Source: Cryptomeria japonica
Taxonomy: Eukaryota; Streptophyta; Pinopsida; Cupressales; Cupressaceae
DNA: 58,000 nt
NCBI RefSeq assembly: GCF_030272615.1
Contig: NC_081411.1
Location: 41,409,140 to 41,467,139, forward strand
Direction of reading: 5' to 3'
In this document: positions 1 through 11,395 of the stretch, piece by piece
How the letters are laid out: the number at the start of each line of letters is the position of its first letter
Numbering within the stretch: the first letter of the stretch is position 1
Notes under the pieces: model-generated
What the model saw: the letters and a program-made list of their open reading frames with translations, nothing else
The model's database searches: none
Told to the model about the DNA's origin: nothing
Position numbers and translations under genes: made by a program

Positions 1-905
1 TGACCATAAAAGCAGCTCCACAAGGTACCACATCTATCTCAAAGCAATATAACCTTGTGGACCAATTAGATAAAACACCCGCACTGATATCTATCTTAGA
101 GCTATTGTGCCTATCTCCATCTCATAAAACAATCTTGGATCAAGCTCTCCAAGAGGCGTCAGTCCCTGCAAATTTGAACACAAATCAGTTCCAAGCCATG
201 GTCAGAAATCTAAGATCATAACCTTGTCTCACTTTCTCTGAAAGTGACAACTCTTCCTTCTAGCAACCTCATAACGCCTCACTACACATTGAAGGATTTA
301 TCAATCAGCATAGGATCAAGCGAGTCTTGATTGAAAATGGAGTAGGCCTAAATATTTGTACACTACAATTAGTCACTGCATTGGGATATGCATTTGAATC
401 AGTGGATCCCCGCAAGAAGATCACAATCAAAGCTTATGATGATGCAGAGCGTTCATCCAAAGGAGCTGTTGTAATACCGATCCAAGTGGGACCTGTGGTG
501 AAGCACATCATATGTTAGGTTCTAGACCTTCCTCTGCCATACAATTTGTTGTTGGGAAGACCTTGGATACACGCCATGCAAGCCGTTCCATCCACTTACC
601 ATCAGTGTATCAAGTTCACACATAATGGTGTAGAAATCATGATCCTGGGCGATGCAAACCCCTTTGCATATTGTCATAACATAAGTCATCAACCAAAGAT
701 TACCGTTCCCAACAATAGAGAATCCATCTCCTCCATGTCATACGTAAGTCGAACCTCTCTTTCCAGTTCAAACACCACTATACGCAAGCAAGAGAAGCTC
801 AAGATGAAAATTGCAGAGGAAGGTCCTGGAGAATACAATCTAAGCCAACTCTTTTGTGTTGGACAAATATTGACTTCTTCTAAAACACATGGCAAACCTC
901 AATAG
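1..905 (+). pseudogene. E1 gag tail and retropepsin (aspartic protease), inactive
   Basis: Retrotransposon protease that would mature the Gag-Pol polyprotein. The segment matches the same region of E2 and E3 in this window. The active-site loop reads VLIENGVGLNICTL from about 327 where E2 has VLIDGGAGLNICTL, so the catalytic Asp is Glu and the following Gly is Asn; a functional protease is unlikely. A stop at 220-222, a TAG at 516-518 (Gln in E2 and E3) and a TAG at 903-905 interrupt it. Downstream are the conserved LLGRPWIHAMQAVPSTYHQC and the NPFAYCHN region shared by all three elements. The N-terminal end is outside the window. Confidence 0.85.
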
Positions 906-1160
906 GTACTTCAAATGTCACTGGTCAAACTAGCATGTACATTGACACCTTTCATCCTTGGAAAGAGTCAAGAAGAGGAAACCAGAGAAGAAGACTTAGA
1001 AGAATGGATCTATAAGGATCCTATCACCACCGACATTCCACAAGCTAAGCTTCCCACAGATCAATATGGAAAAGGTCTTCTCATTATGCAAAGAATGGGA
1101 TATGATGGTCAAAGTTCTTTAGGGCATTGTAAGAAAGGGCAACATGAGCCGCTGTAGCTG
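906..1160 (+). pseudogene. E1 G-patch-like segment between protease and RT
   Basis: The frame 915-1157 carries DQYGKGLLIMQRMGYDGQ and then SLGHCKKGQHEPL. This fits the glycine-spaced G-patch pattern (GxG, hydrophobic, GY/GW, xLG, KxGxxxP). E3 has the same element at about 37600-37710. G-patch domains bind nucleic acid or activate helicases; some retroviruses (betaretroviruses) carry one just after the protease. The glycine of the LGxG part is lost here (LGH), and a TAG follows at 1155-1157. Its job in this element is not known to me. Confidence 0.6.
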
Positions 1161-2440
1161 GAATTAAAACCCAAAGATAACACAGGCTTAGGCTTTTAAA
1201 AGGAGATATTTCCTAAGCTCAGATTTAAAGGGAAACCCAACAAACCACTATATCAACCTACTACAAAGAGGTCGCCTTTGATTATAAAAGCAGCACCCCA
1301 AAACATAGCAATTGCCCCATTGAGGCTAAAAATCCTAGCAAAACCATCTGCAATGCCAGTCATCCCATCAATTGAACCAGCAACACCATCAGCAGCAGTG
1401 ATAACATCAGTAGTCCCCTTCGCAGCACCAACTATATCAGAATTCCCAAAAGTATTAACAACACTAGCAATTCTAGCAGAAGCAGCAGATTCATCACTAC
1501 CAATACATCCTATATCAGATTCATTGATCTCCATAAATATTCCTACAACACCAATAATTTCATCTACAAAAGTACATCAACCGATCACACCTACAGTATT
1601 TAACTCAAAAGATATCCCAGTATGGTACAGTAATCGACTACTGGAAAGCAACTCAGAAAATGACTCGCATGAGTGGGAATTTGATTCGGTGCATCTTAAT
1701 ACTTCCGATGAGGAAGACACATCACTACCTCCACCCCGCAAAGACATCCCTTTTTATGGAGAAGCACAGATAAAGACCTCTTGGGTTCCTAAACTGGAAA
1801 CTTCTTCCACAGACCCTACATCACATCCTACGCCTGATTCTGACAGGGAGAGTACCATCAACGACCTTTACCACAATGTCTTAACCCTCACTGACACATC
1901 TAACGAACTCAACCTAATCGATGAGGTAATGCCCATTATCCATTCTGAACTCATTGAATGGAACCAACCTAATCCCCCATGTCTTGACCATTTCCAAAAT
2001 GACGAGGTGATCATTGACTTCTTGGACTTACGGGATAACATACCAAGCGGGGATCACAAAGATGGATTCACCATAGAACTTAATAGTGCAGCATACTTTG
2101 GGGTAGATGCCAAACCTTTTAGCTGCAAAAATATAACAATAGAACATGGATCTTCTAGTGAAAACCACACTGTGGCACTGTTTGATCCCACAAGAGTAAA
2201 AAGAAAGAGCATATCCAATGGTGAAAACCTCTTTGAGGTGCCTGAGGATGAAAGGTTTGACATCCTTCCCTCTAGTACATGGCAGGAACGATCAATGTTC
2301 TTATTGAAGAGACAAAAGAATACAATGTGGGGACTCCTGAAACTCCTCACCACATACATCTAGCATCTCTTTTGATTCCAAAGGAGCAACCTAAGTTTGT
2401 CGAATTCTTCCAGAAATGCCAGATTAACTTTGCATGGTCA
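1161..2440 (+). pseudogene. E1 protease-RT linker region
   Basis: One open frame (1278-2363) of low-complexity Ala/Pro/Ser/Thr-rich sequence, then an acidic stretch (SENDSHEWEFD, SDEEDTSLPPP) and a conserved block (IHSELIEWN, FQNDEVIIDFLDLRDN) that aligns with E3 at 38370-38470. No catalytic motif is visible; it is probably the flexible connector before RT. A frame change near 2280-2363 moves the reading into the frame of the RT entry (WSYADMPGLD). Confidence 0.65.
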
Positions 2441-3260
2441 TATGCAGACATGCCTGGTCTTGATCTGGATTTAGTCATGCATCACCTCACAGTAGCAGAA
2501 GGAGCTAAGCTTGTCAAGCAGAAGCTTTGCAAAATGCATCCTTAGATTGCGGTACTAGTCAAAGCGGAACTTAAGAAACTCCTAGATGTTGGTTTCATTC
2601 GACCAATTGATTATGCAGATTGGATCTCCAATATTGTGCCTGTCGACAAACCAAATGGGGGCATCCATATTTGTACTAACTTCAGAGATTTGAACAAGGC
2701 ATGTCCTAAAGATGACTTCCCTCCACCAAATATCGACATCATAGTAGACCTAACAGCAGGACATGCCATGCTTTCACTCATGGATGGTTTTCCAGGATAC
2801 AATCAGATAAAGATCACAGCAGAAGATCAACATAAGACAACCTTCACATGCCCATGGGGCACATACTGCTGGAATGTAATGTCTTTCGGTCTAAAGAATG
2901 CCAGAGCGACCTATCAATGAGCAATGACCACTATCTTCCATGATATAATGCATACCATAATGGAAGATTATGTTGATGACTTACTAGAAAAATCACTCAC
3001 AAGAGAAGGTCATTTGGACATATTAGAGAAAATATTTGATAGACTAGAATGATATCATTTTCGACTCAACCCAAAGAAATGTGTCTTTGGAGTAACCTCA
3101 GGGAAACTTCTAGGATACATTGTCTCAAGCAAAGGTATTGAGGTCGATCCAACAAAGGTCAAGGCAATCATGGACATGCCACCTCCAAAGAACATCAGCC
3201 AGCTAAGGACACTACAAGGGTGGCTTCAATCTATTTGAAGATTCATTGCACAATTGGCAG
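2441..3260 (+). pseudogene. E1 reverse transcriptase domain, broken
   Basis: Recognisable Ty3/gypsy RT: KPNGGIHICTNFRDLNKACP (fingers), SLMDGFPGYNQIKIT with the first catalytic Asp, FTCPWGTYCWNVMSFGLKNA, then YVDDLL near 2968-2985 holding the catalytic Asp pair. Interruptions: TAG near 2543, TGA at 2918-2920 (AGA, Arg, in E3), TGA near 3050 and TGA near 3236 (Arg in E3). Catalytic residues survive, but the chain cannot be made in one piece. Confidence 0.9.
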
Positions 3261-4110
3261 ATAAGTGTCACCCATTTACACACCTGCTACACAAGAACAT
3301 TTGCTTTCAAGTGGATGGTAGATGCTAGCAAGAATTCTAGATGCTTAAAGATTATCTCATGAATATGCCATTGCTGATCCCACCAGATCCAAGTAGGCCT
3401 CTATTGCTCTATATTTCAGCAACTAATACAACTTTGGGAGTACTATTGGCACAACACAATGTAGAAGGGAAAGAGTGTGTTGTTTACTACATCTCTCACA
3501 CACTGGTTGGCTATTAACTCAATTACACCCCTATTGAGTGAGCTTGCCTAGCAGTAATCTTGGTAGCCACTAAACTGAGGCACTATCTGTTAACACACAA
3601 GGTACAACTCATTGCAAAGATCGATCCACTCAAGTACTTACTCAGTAAAGCCGCATTGACTGGTCGCTTGGCCAAATGGGTGATGATTCTTAGTGAATTT
3701 GATATCGAGTATGTGGACCATAAGGCTATCAAAGGGCAAGTTATTGCAGATCAATTGGCCGATGCACCACTCATAGGCGATCATCCTCTCATTTCCAATT
3801 TTCTAGATGAAGAGATATTCATGATCACAATAGCACAACCATGGAAACTATACTTTGATGGTTCATAAACTAGGCATGGCTTGGGGGCAGGCATTATGTT
3901 TATCACACCTCAAGGTGACAACATCCCAAAGTCTTACAGGCTCACATTTCCATGCACAAACAACATAGCAAAATACAAGACCTTGATCATAGGACTCAGT
4001 ATAGCCATACAATGGAAGTTACAAGAACTGCAAGTATATGGTGACTCTCAACTGGTCATTTGAAAAGCAACTAATGAATATCAGACCAAAGATGACAAAC
4101 TCATGTTGTA
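3261..4110 (+). pseudogene. E1 RNase H and second (aRNH-like) RNase H, inactive
   Basis: The first RNase H-like segment (LLYISATNTTLGVLLAQHN ... LAKWVMILSEFDIEYVDHKA) lacks the Asp of the usual active-site start, as does E3; degeneration of this domain is known in Tat elements. The second domain begins WKLYFDGS near 3841, continues GAGIMFITPQGDNIPKS and ends YGDSQLVI near 4062. In E3 its middle motif is AEYEALL, with the catalytic Glu; here it is AKYKTLI, so that Glu is lost. Stops at 3866-3868 (TAA) and 4061-4063 (TGA) break it. Confidence 0.8.
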
Positions 4111-5593
4111 CAAGCAAATGGTGGACAGTCTAAAGGCATCATTTACTACTATCACCTTTGAGAAGATACCTAGAGATCAGAATCAAGCTGCTAACGCTAT
4201 GGCTACTATTGCATCTCTCCTAGATCTTCCAAAAAATTCAACACACTATGAGTTCTTGGTCAAACAACTTTGGATTCCCGCTTATGATATCCCCGAATCT
4301 GAGATGATATGTCACCTTGTTGGTTCTGAATCCCCATGGTATGGTGAGTTCTACACCTATCTCCATGATCACACACTTCCTCCTAACCAATCAAATAACC
4401 AACATAAAACCTTCATTCGCCAAACTGCTCGATATACCATTATTGCTGAAACCCTATACCGACGCAGTCTTGATGGTACTCTCCTTTGATGTCTAGAACA
4501 AGATGAGATAACAAAGGCATTGGAAGAGGTACATGAAGGAATTTGTGGGACTCACTCAAGTGGCATGTCACTAGCTAAGAAGATCATACGAGCTGGATAC
4601 TATTGGCCATCAATGGAAAAAGACTCCTACTACTTTGTCAGAAAGTGCAAGAAATGCCAAGTTCATGGAGACCTAATACATGCACCAGCACCGGAATTAC
4701 AACCAATCACAACACCATGGCCTTTTGGTCAATGGGGACTTGACCTTGTGGGTAAAATCCATCCATCTTCATCCAACGACCACAAATTCATTATTACCGC
4801 CATCGAATACTTCACAAAGTGGATCAAAGCTGTTCCACTTACCCAAGTCACCGACAAGTAGATCGCCTCATTCATCCTTAATTACATCATCTGCCAGTAT
4901 GGTGTACCCATGTCCATCATCATAGATAATGGTCTCCCTTTCAAAAATCAAGATGTCCGTGAACTCTATGAGAAGTTTCACATCCAACACCACTTTTCCA
5001 CTCCCTGTTACCCACAAGGCAATGGTCAGGCCAAAGCATCAAACAAAAACATATTAAGAATCCTTAAGAAAATAGTCAATGATGTCGGTCATGATTGGCA
5101 TGTTCAATTGAATCCAGCACTATGGGCATATCGAACTAGTATTCGAACCCCTACAGGTGCAACTCCTTACTCACTAGTCTATGGTGCAGAAGCTATCTTA
5201 CCTATTGAGGTCGAGATACCATCGCTACAGGTTTCCTTGCATAACCTAATAGATGATGAAGCATACAGAGTATCACGTCTTCAGGACTTAGAGCTACTTG
5301 ATGAGAAATGACAAGTTGCATACAATCACCTCAAAGCCTATGAGCAGCGCATGAGCAGAAGCTACAATCACCGAGTTAGACCTCATACATTTGAGGTAGG
5401 TGATCTTGTTCTTTGACATAATCCTCGTAACCAACCCAACCGAGAACATCAGGGAAAGTTTGAATCAAACTGGCTGGGTCCATATGTTATCACTGATGTA
5501 TTTGGGTCTGGGGCATATCAATTGGCTACTTTAGAAGGAGAACCACTAGTAGATCCGATCAACAACATGCACCTCAAACAGTTTTATACATAA
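4111..5593 (+). pseudogene. E1 integrase, broken and missing its catalytic Glu
   Basis: Gypsy-type integrase. The zinc-binding N-terminus has His (EEVHEGICGTH) and CKKC near 4640. The core has Asp in QWGLDLVGK (near 4740) and Asp in IIIDNGLPF (near 4925). The third position reads NGQAKASNK near 5030, where plant elements have NGQ(A/V)E, so the D,D,E triad is D,D,K. The C-terminus keeps FEVGDLVL near 5400 and ends QFYT with a stop at 5591-5593. TGA codons at 4487-4489, 5309-5311 and about 5416 stand where Arg is expected. Confidence 0.85.
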
Positions 5594-5994
5594 AGCTGTA
5601 CAGAGCATCAAGCTCCCATACATACCAAAAAAATACCAAAAACATTTAGATAAATGTCCTAAAGAAAATAGTAAAGAAAAATCATACATCCAAATGGTGA
5701 ACAACCACTCCGATGGCACCATGGGTAAGTGCAATGGTGAAAACATCGCAAACAGGTGCCACTCGTAAAGGCTATGGCTCCATTGGCTTTTAGGCTTGTT
5801 GCAATCACATTCATTACATACACACATCCATTTGTCCAAACCATGGCTTGTTATTGATCTGCAATCAAGAAAGTACTTCATGCGTCTTGCATCCCACTTT
5901 TTCATAGTCATGTCTAAACTGGGGGCAATGCCCTTAACCTATTGATGGAAGTGGATTTTACATTACTTGTGATTCGTTGGGTTCTTCATTCAAA

Positions 5995-6207
5995 ACTATC
6001 TCACAAAATACCAAAAACATTCAAAACAATCATCAAATTACCAAAAACATTCAAAACTGTCTCACAAAATACCAAAAACATTCAAAAAAATCATCAAAAT
6101 ACCAAAAACATTCAAAACTATTTCACAAAATCCAAAAACATTCAAAACAATCACCAAAATATCAAAAACATTGGAAAACTATCTCACAAATCCAAAAACA
6201 TCAGAAA
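5995..6207 (+). repeat. Tandem array, 30-31 bp units, two alternating subtypes
   Basis: Seven units share the core ACCAAAAACATTCAAA. Units alternate between an ACTRTCTCACAAAAT start and an ACAATCATCAAAAT start, giving a 60-61 bp higher-order period. The open frames over this stretch are by-products of the repeat, not genes. Tandem arrays in 3' untranslated regions of Tat elements are known seeds of satellite DNA. Confidence 0.9.
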
Positions 6208-6912
6208 ACATCGAAAATTAAAAACATGGCAACACACTGTACATACTCATCCAAGCAGATACCAAACAAACATTGTGAAAACTTGAACGATGACCTCTTA
6301 TCACATCAAATCAACCAACCAATCAACATCAACACACAAACTGTCTTAACAAGGATGCATCCTTCCTTACCAAAACAAAGCCATGATATCGTTTTCTTTG
6401 ACAAGAAAATTCTGTTTAAGCTATCAAAATACTTGGTTGATTTGTAGGTTATTCATTCATTTATATATATTAGGTTCCTACACTACTCTAGGATATCCAC
6501 AAGTGATTAGAGTGGTCATGATGGTTCCTAAGAATTGTTTGTATGTCTTCTGCAAATTATTCTGATGAAGTTCTGGGGCATGTACTAATGGTGTCTACAT
6601 GGTAAGTTCACTAAGTTACGTGATCTTATGCGAAAATACAGTCATAGATCATTACGGCTTGCTGACTACAACGTATACCTCGACCATATGAGCATGAACC
6701 ATTATCGAGGATCCATATTCTTTATTCTTTATATATTTTGTTTGCTTACAGGTACAATGCTCTTTCTTTGGTTCCTCCTACCTCATCCAAGCTGGATAAA
6801 GGTTTTATCTCTTATTACGGTATGAATTTGTCTCAGGATATGATTAGCCCAAGATCAAGGAGGACGTTCCAAGTCATGCATGAAAGGAGATGATCCTTGT
6901 ATGTTCCGGAAG

Positions 6913-7028
6913 CAATACTCAGGTCAACTTGACCCATTATGTCAAGTTGCTTGTATTAACTTGCTATATCAAAATCCATGTAAGGAATACTCAGGTCATC
7001 TTGAATCATTATGTCAAGTTGCTTGTAT
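6913..7028 (+). repeat. Direct repeat, 71 bp apart, with hairpin
   Basis: The word AATACTCAGGTCA...TTATGTCAAGTTGCTTGTATT occurs at 6913 and 6984. In the first copy CAACTTGAC (6925-6933) faces GTCAAGTTG (6941-6949), a perfect 9 bp stem with a 7 nt loop; the second copy has lost the left arm. Confidence 0.8.
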
Positions 7029-8367
7029 TTTCTTACAACATTTTAAAGCTCAATGATGAAAATAAAGCACTATGGATCGTCATTCCATCTCATCTGTTTA
7101 TATTGCATTCCGTTGCATGTCATCCATCCATTTAAAAATTCATTATTCATATGCATAATTTTTTGTGCAAATGTGAGCAAGATTACTATGAGAGGCTATC
7201 TAAAAATTGAGTTGGTCTTGGATATAATCACGACAGAGTTCTCTGATACATCATCAGTGCATCATGCAAAGTTTCAACAACCTTGCATTCATCTGTCATA
7301 ATCACATCATCATTTCATTACATTTAGTTGCATTTGCATTAACCTAGTTCATTATCATATACTTGCATATGGCTTTATTCAAATTTTTAGCCATTCATTA
7401 GTATGCATTTAATATCATTTAGTTGCACTTACTACATATAGTTCATTCTCATTTACTTGCATTAGTATCATTATATCATTTCATTATTACACTCATGACA
7501 TTTAGATTCATTTATATGATAAATTGTCCTTATTTGTATTTACTACCATGATTAGCCATTAAAAATGTATTCATTTAGTACCATTTAAGATTCATTAAGA
7601 AAGCATTCATTATCCTTTTAATTGCATTAAGGTGAAGTTATTCATTAACCATGAGTTGCATTATCATCACATTATCATTTTACTTCATTATATATTGACA
7701 TTTAGAATCATAGCACCATTTGTCTCAAACATTGGTTCATACATTATACATATGGATTCATTTGAATTTTTCATCGTTTAAACATTTGTACTTTACATTT
7801 GTTTATCCATGTTACCTTCATTTTTAACCATCTAGTTGCATATACATAAATAAATCATTCATTCAAAGCATTACATTAACATTATTTACATATCATTATC
7901 TCATCATTGTATCAATATAAAGTACAAGACACTATCTATACCAATGTAATCATCATTTCATTATGCATACATAACCATCATGGAATTGCATACATAAGAC
8001 ATTACATCACCAACACATCATGCACACATATATCAACCTGCATCCACATGTTAGCCTCCCACATCATACAACATGCATATAGACATCATGTAAGAATAAA
8101 TCATCATAAAACATGCATATAGGAATCATCTCATAAACACATACATATACCAAAGTACAAGTATCCATCTAAGCATAACTCATAAGATCATCATCCAACA
8201 TAAAATCCATACATATCAACATGCATATCATGACAAAATATGGGATCTCCTCATATATATATATCATCTCATGTATCAGAGTACTATAAAGTCCAAAAAA
8301 ATCGGCTACCAAGAGCCATCTAAGGTACGGTCCAAAATGACAATATCAAAATATACAAAATGCTCTC

Positions 8368-10261
8368 TCAGATACCACTCTGACCAGATCCCACACCACC
8401 ATCACCACCTTCTCCCCCACTACCCCCTGCACCACCTGATCTATCTCTCCCTGGAGGACCCATCACACCACCACTGCTCTGCATCCTCTGAGACTGCTCT
8501 GATCTCTCCCAATGCATCTATGAATAACTCAGTGCCCATTGACTAGATGGCACCTCCTGCTCATATAAGCCCCACCAGTAATCCACCTCTGCACCTACTC
8601 TCTGTACCTCCCTTGCCAATGCCTCCATAGATGGCCCCTATCCTTGTACTCCCTCCAAGGCCCGCACCCTCTCCTGCAACTAGATCACCCTATCCATGGC
8701 CTAATCTCTCTCCCACAACACTACAGTCATCTCTGACTCTCGTGCTAACAACTACACATCTCTAGCTGCCACCTCAGTCTGCAAATATCCTATCATATGA
8801 TCCCGTAGATCTCCCCCTATAGCTCCCTCCACCATATCCATAGGTTCCTCTCCAGTGGCTACCTCTCCCATGGCTCCCTCTATCTCCATAGGTGTCTGTC
8901 CCTCACCTGCATCCCTGTCACCTAGTCTCATGCCTCCCTATATCAAAGGTCTCTAAGATAGCCACAATGGCTGCCCACCTCTCCCTCTCCGCTGAAGTCG
9001 ACCACCACCTCTTCCAAAACCCCCACCCCCTCCTCCTCCTCCATCCCCACCATCACCATCCCCTCTCACTCATCCACCTACTACTTCGCGACCTCCTCTC
9101 CTCCTCCATCTCCGTCCCTTATCCTCCTTAAACTCTGGAATCAGCTTTTTTGGATATGATATCTGTGGAATAGGATGTGCTGCCATATACTGCATGTACT
9201 CCTTTGACACCCCAACATCTACTACCCCCGACCTCATCTACCATGGTCTTTCTTACAATGTGCAGAACTCCGACAGTGCCTGATCATAGGATAACACCGG
9301 TCCCCACAGATATCTCTCTCGCACTACTCGTGTATACACTCCTGAACTACTAGGCAATCCCTATCTCCACCCAAACTGTCTCAACACCCTACCCAACAAC
9401 TATCTCTCCACATTGTAGGTTGTCCTACCAATGAGGTACTATGTCATGAATACATATGGAAATGCCTCTGCATCATCCTCACATGGCTCACACTTAATAT
9501 ACGGTCTCCAGATCATTGTATCCAGATCATCCAGTGCCCGCTGCCACCACTCTAACTTCCCCAGGTGGGGCTGACTCATCATCCCTCCATACATGTATAC
9601 ATAGGGCTGATCCACTGCTCCGAATCTCAAGCTGAGTGGTCGGGTAACTGGTAAATTCTCCCATGCCCAAATATGAAGTAGTATGATACCCACTCCCAAG
9701 GAGCCTATCCCTCGATATGCTACCTCATGTAGCTCCCGATATAAGTGTGATAGCACGCACAGTCCCCATGCAAACTGGGTCCCCTCCGTCATCATCTGCT
9801 CAATCACCTGACCCCAACCAATGACCAGTCCATGTGATCATCGATCTGGGCATAGTAGTCCCCCAACAATACCTGATAGCACTGCTGGTAACAACTCATA
9901 CAAGGTGGCTATCGAATCATCATCAATATAGACATCCTCTTAAAAAATCTTTGCACTGCTAGGGTCCCCTATGCTCGGTCATAACTCACCAGCTCTCCTC
10001 GAATAGGAATGTGCAAGATGAGCCATACATCCTCCAAAGTCACTGTCATCTCTCCTTGCGCTAAGTGAAACGTACATGTCTCACTATGCCACCGCTCTGC
10101 CAATGTTGTAATCAAACCGTGATTCATCCGAATCACGGGCATATACATCACATCATACAGGCCCGTAGCTACAATGCAATCCACTTTGGCCTCTGTCAAC
10201 AACTCGTGAAGCACTGTGTGGCGGGATGCCTCTCGCGCAACTGTAAGACGCGAAGCTCCTT
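8368..10261 (-). pseudogene. Antisense plant mobile domain (PMD) gene carried by E1, decayed
   Basis: Read on the minus strand the region encodes a PMD protein (the family of MAIN/MAIL1 and of PMD extra ORFs in Tat elements). Seen: LAERWHSETCTFHL, GEMTVTLEDVWLILHIPI and GELVSYD (10214-9969), LLHIWAWENLPVTRPLSLRF and WWQRALDDLD (9807-9439), then in the same frame GRTTYNVER, RERYLWGPVLSYDQALSEF, HPIPQISYPKKLIPEFKEDK, an Arg/Gly-rich tail near 9000-9110 and a Gly-rich end stopping at 8368-8370. A plausible 3' splice site (GTGTGCAG) lies just before 10261. There are several in-frame stops and a frame change between 9969 and 9807. It is transcribed against E1. Function is unknown; PMD proteins act in silencing and genome integrity in plants. 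Confidence 0.85.
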
Positions 10262-11350
10262 CTGCACACGTACATCAATCATCATCATCAGTTGTTTTGT
10301 TTCAAACTTTCTTAAGTTTAAACCTAGACTATCAACAGATACTTTGATCAAGTATCTTAGGGTCTCAATAAGTAAGCAATCATGGCACACCTAGACTTCA
10401 ACAGACATTTATCCTAATGACCTAAGTCTCATCAGGGCTGCTATGGTTCAAAACAACTCTAATCTCATCTCTCCATCCATCCATCATTGGCATCAAGAGA
10501 TGTTTGTTCACACAAACTGGGGCATCTATTTTCCTACACAATGGCTCTATCTTGCACACAAAAATGCTAATCTCCTAACAAAAGTGCTCAATCAACTAGG
10601 CAATAGTGCTCAAACAACAATAGTGCTATATTGACTATGCAATAGCGCTACCTAACCACAAAAGTGCACAATCAACTAACCAATAGTGCTAAAGAAGTGA
10701 AAGTGCTAAAACAGCTATGCAATAGTGCTACCTGGGCAAAAGCGCTAAAACTACTATGCAATAGCACCATAGTGATGCAAAAGCACTCATTTAGTTGACA
10801 ACAACGCTAAAAAAAACATAGTTTTAGCGCTACTGTCTTGACTCAACTTAGACCTAGCTAAAAACATATCAAAAATGCACAAAAATAAAAAATTCAAATT
10901 CACATACCGCTGGTCCGTAGTCGTTTGGCCACTGGAATCGACAGACTTGCTCTAAACGGTGCTCTACTATGGGAACTGACATCCTGACTGCTCCTTTCTC
11001 TTCTAAAAAGTCACTCTCAGAGCTAAAATTTCACTATGAATGCGAATGCAAATGAGCCTGTTTTCACCCCTTTCTCTCCATATAAACCCTTCACCGTAAC
11101 CCTAATTTTCCCCCGCTCACCGTTGTGGTCCCCATGAACTTTTCGAGCCTCCCATTTCTCCATTTTATTTTCGATTTCTTCTATTTTTCACCAGCATTGC
11201 TAACTTCTTCTCTTCTACCACCCTGCCAATTTTCATTCTTTTTTGAGAGATCGCCCGATTTTTCAAAAATTTTCGGTCCATCTCTCGAGGGGGCATACCA
11301 TCCACTAAATTAACATTTATGGGGCATATTTCTTCATTCCTATTTTTTTT
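10262..11350 (-). other. Probable intron and 5' region of the E1 antisense PMD gene
   Basis: No long ORF. It holds the short-repeat array at 10556-10834. On the minus strand near 11145-11125 an ATG (MGTTT) is followed by a donor-like GTGAGC, which could be exon 1 with an intron of about 860 bp to the acceptor at 10262; this parallels the better-supported exon 1 and intron of E2. 11125-11300 is pyrimidine-rich on the plus strand. Confidence 0.35.
10556..10834 (-). repeat. Irregular short-repeat array, core CAAWAGYGCT (about 13 units)
   Basis: The word CAATAGTGCT or CAAAAGTGCT (variants AGCGCT, AGCACT) recurs every 17-24 bp with unrelated sequence between. Read in the sense of the PMD gene it is AGCACTATTG or AGCACTTTTG. 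It lies just upstream of the PMD exon, the same place as the hairpin array of E2 (16123-16332), whose units also begin GCACTTTG. The period is too irregular for a simple satellite. Confidence 0.75.
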
Positions 11351-11395
11351 CTTTGAAACGACCCGATAAACCGCATCGTTTCAAAGAGGGGCAAA
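11351..11395 (+). promoter_or_regulatory. E1 hairpin and 3' polypurine tract
   Basis: CTTTGAAACGA (11351-11361) and TCGTTTCAAAG (11376-11386) form a perfect 11 bp stem with a 14 nt loop. The right arm runs straight into the purine tract AAAGAGGGGCAAA, which touches the LTR start TGTAG at 11396. The polypurine tract primes plus-strand DNA synthesis. The same stem, loop length and tract occur in E2 (15504-15549). Confidence 0.8.

Larger units (their letters stand above)
5594..8367 (+). other. E1 3' spacer between integrase and antisense gene
   Basis: No coding signal. It holds a purine run AAACTGGGGGCA near 5918 that looks like a Ty3 polypurine tract but is not followed by an LTR, a 30 bp tandem array (5995-6207), a direct repeat with a hairpin (6913-7028), and from about 7300 to 8270 very AT-rich text with scattered CATTTAGTTGCATT-like words. 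Long, repeat-prone 3' regions are known in Tat elements. Confidence 0.6.

Noticed and set aside
1253-1534. Ala/Gly-rich minus-strand frame opposite the E1 linker
   Set aside because: Mirror of the low-complexity linker on the plus strand, which aligns in context with E3.
5909-5921. Polypurine tract AAACTGGGGGCA as the E1 3' LTR boundary
   Set aside because: No LTR-like start follows, and the tract at 11383-11395 touches a convincing LTR. It may be a fossil or internal tract.
5942-6447. Overlapping open frames rich in Lys, Asn and Gln
   Set aside because: They are produced by the 30 bp tandem array, which lacks stops in more than one frame.
8271-9131. Plus-strand open frames rich in His, Pro and Leu
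   Set aside because: They are the complement of the Gly/Arg-rich tail of the minus-strand PMD gene.
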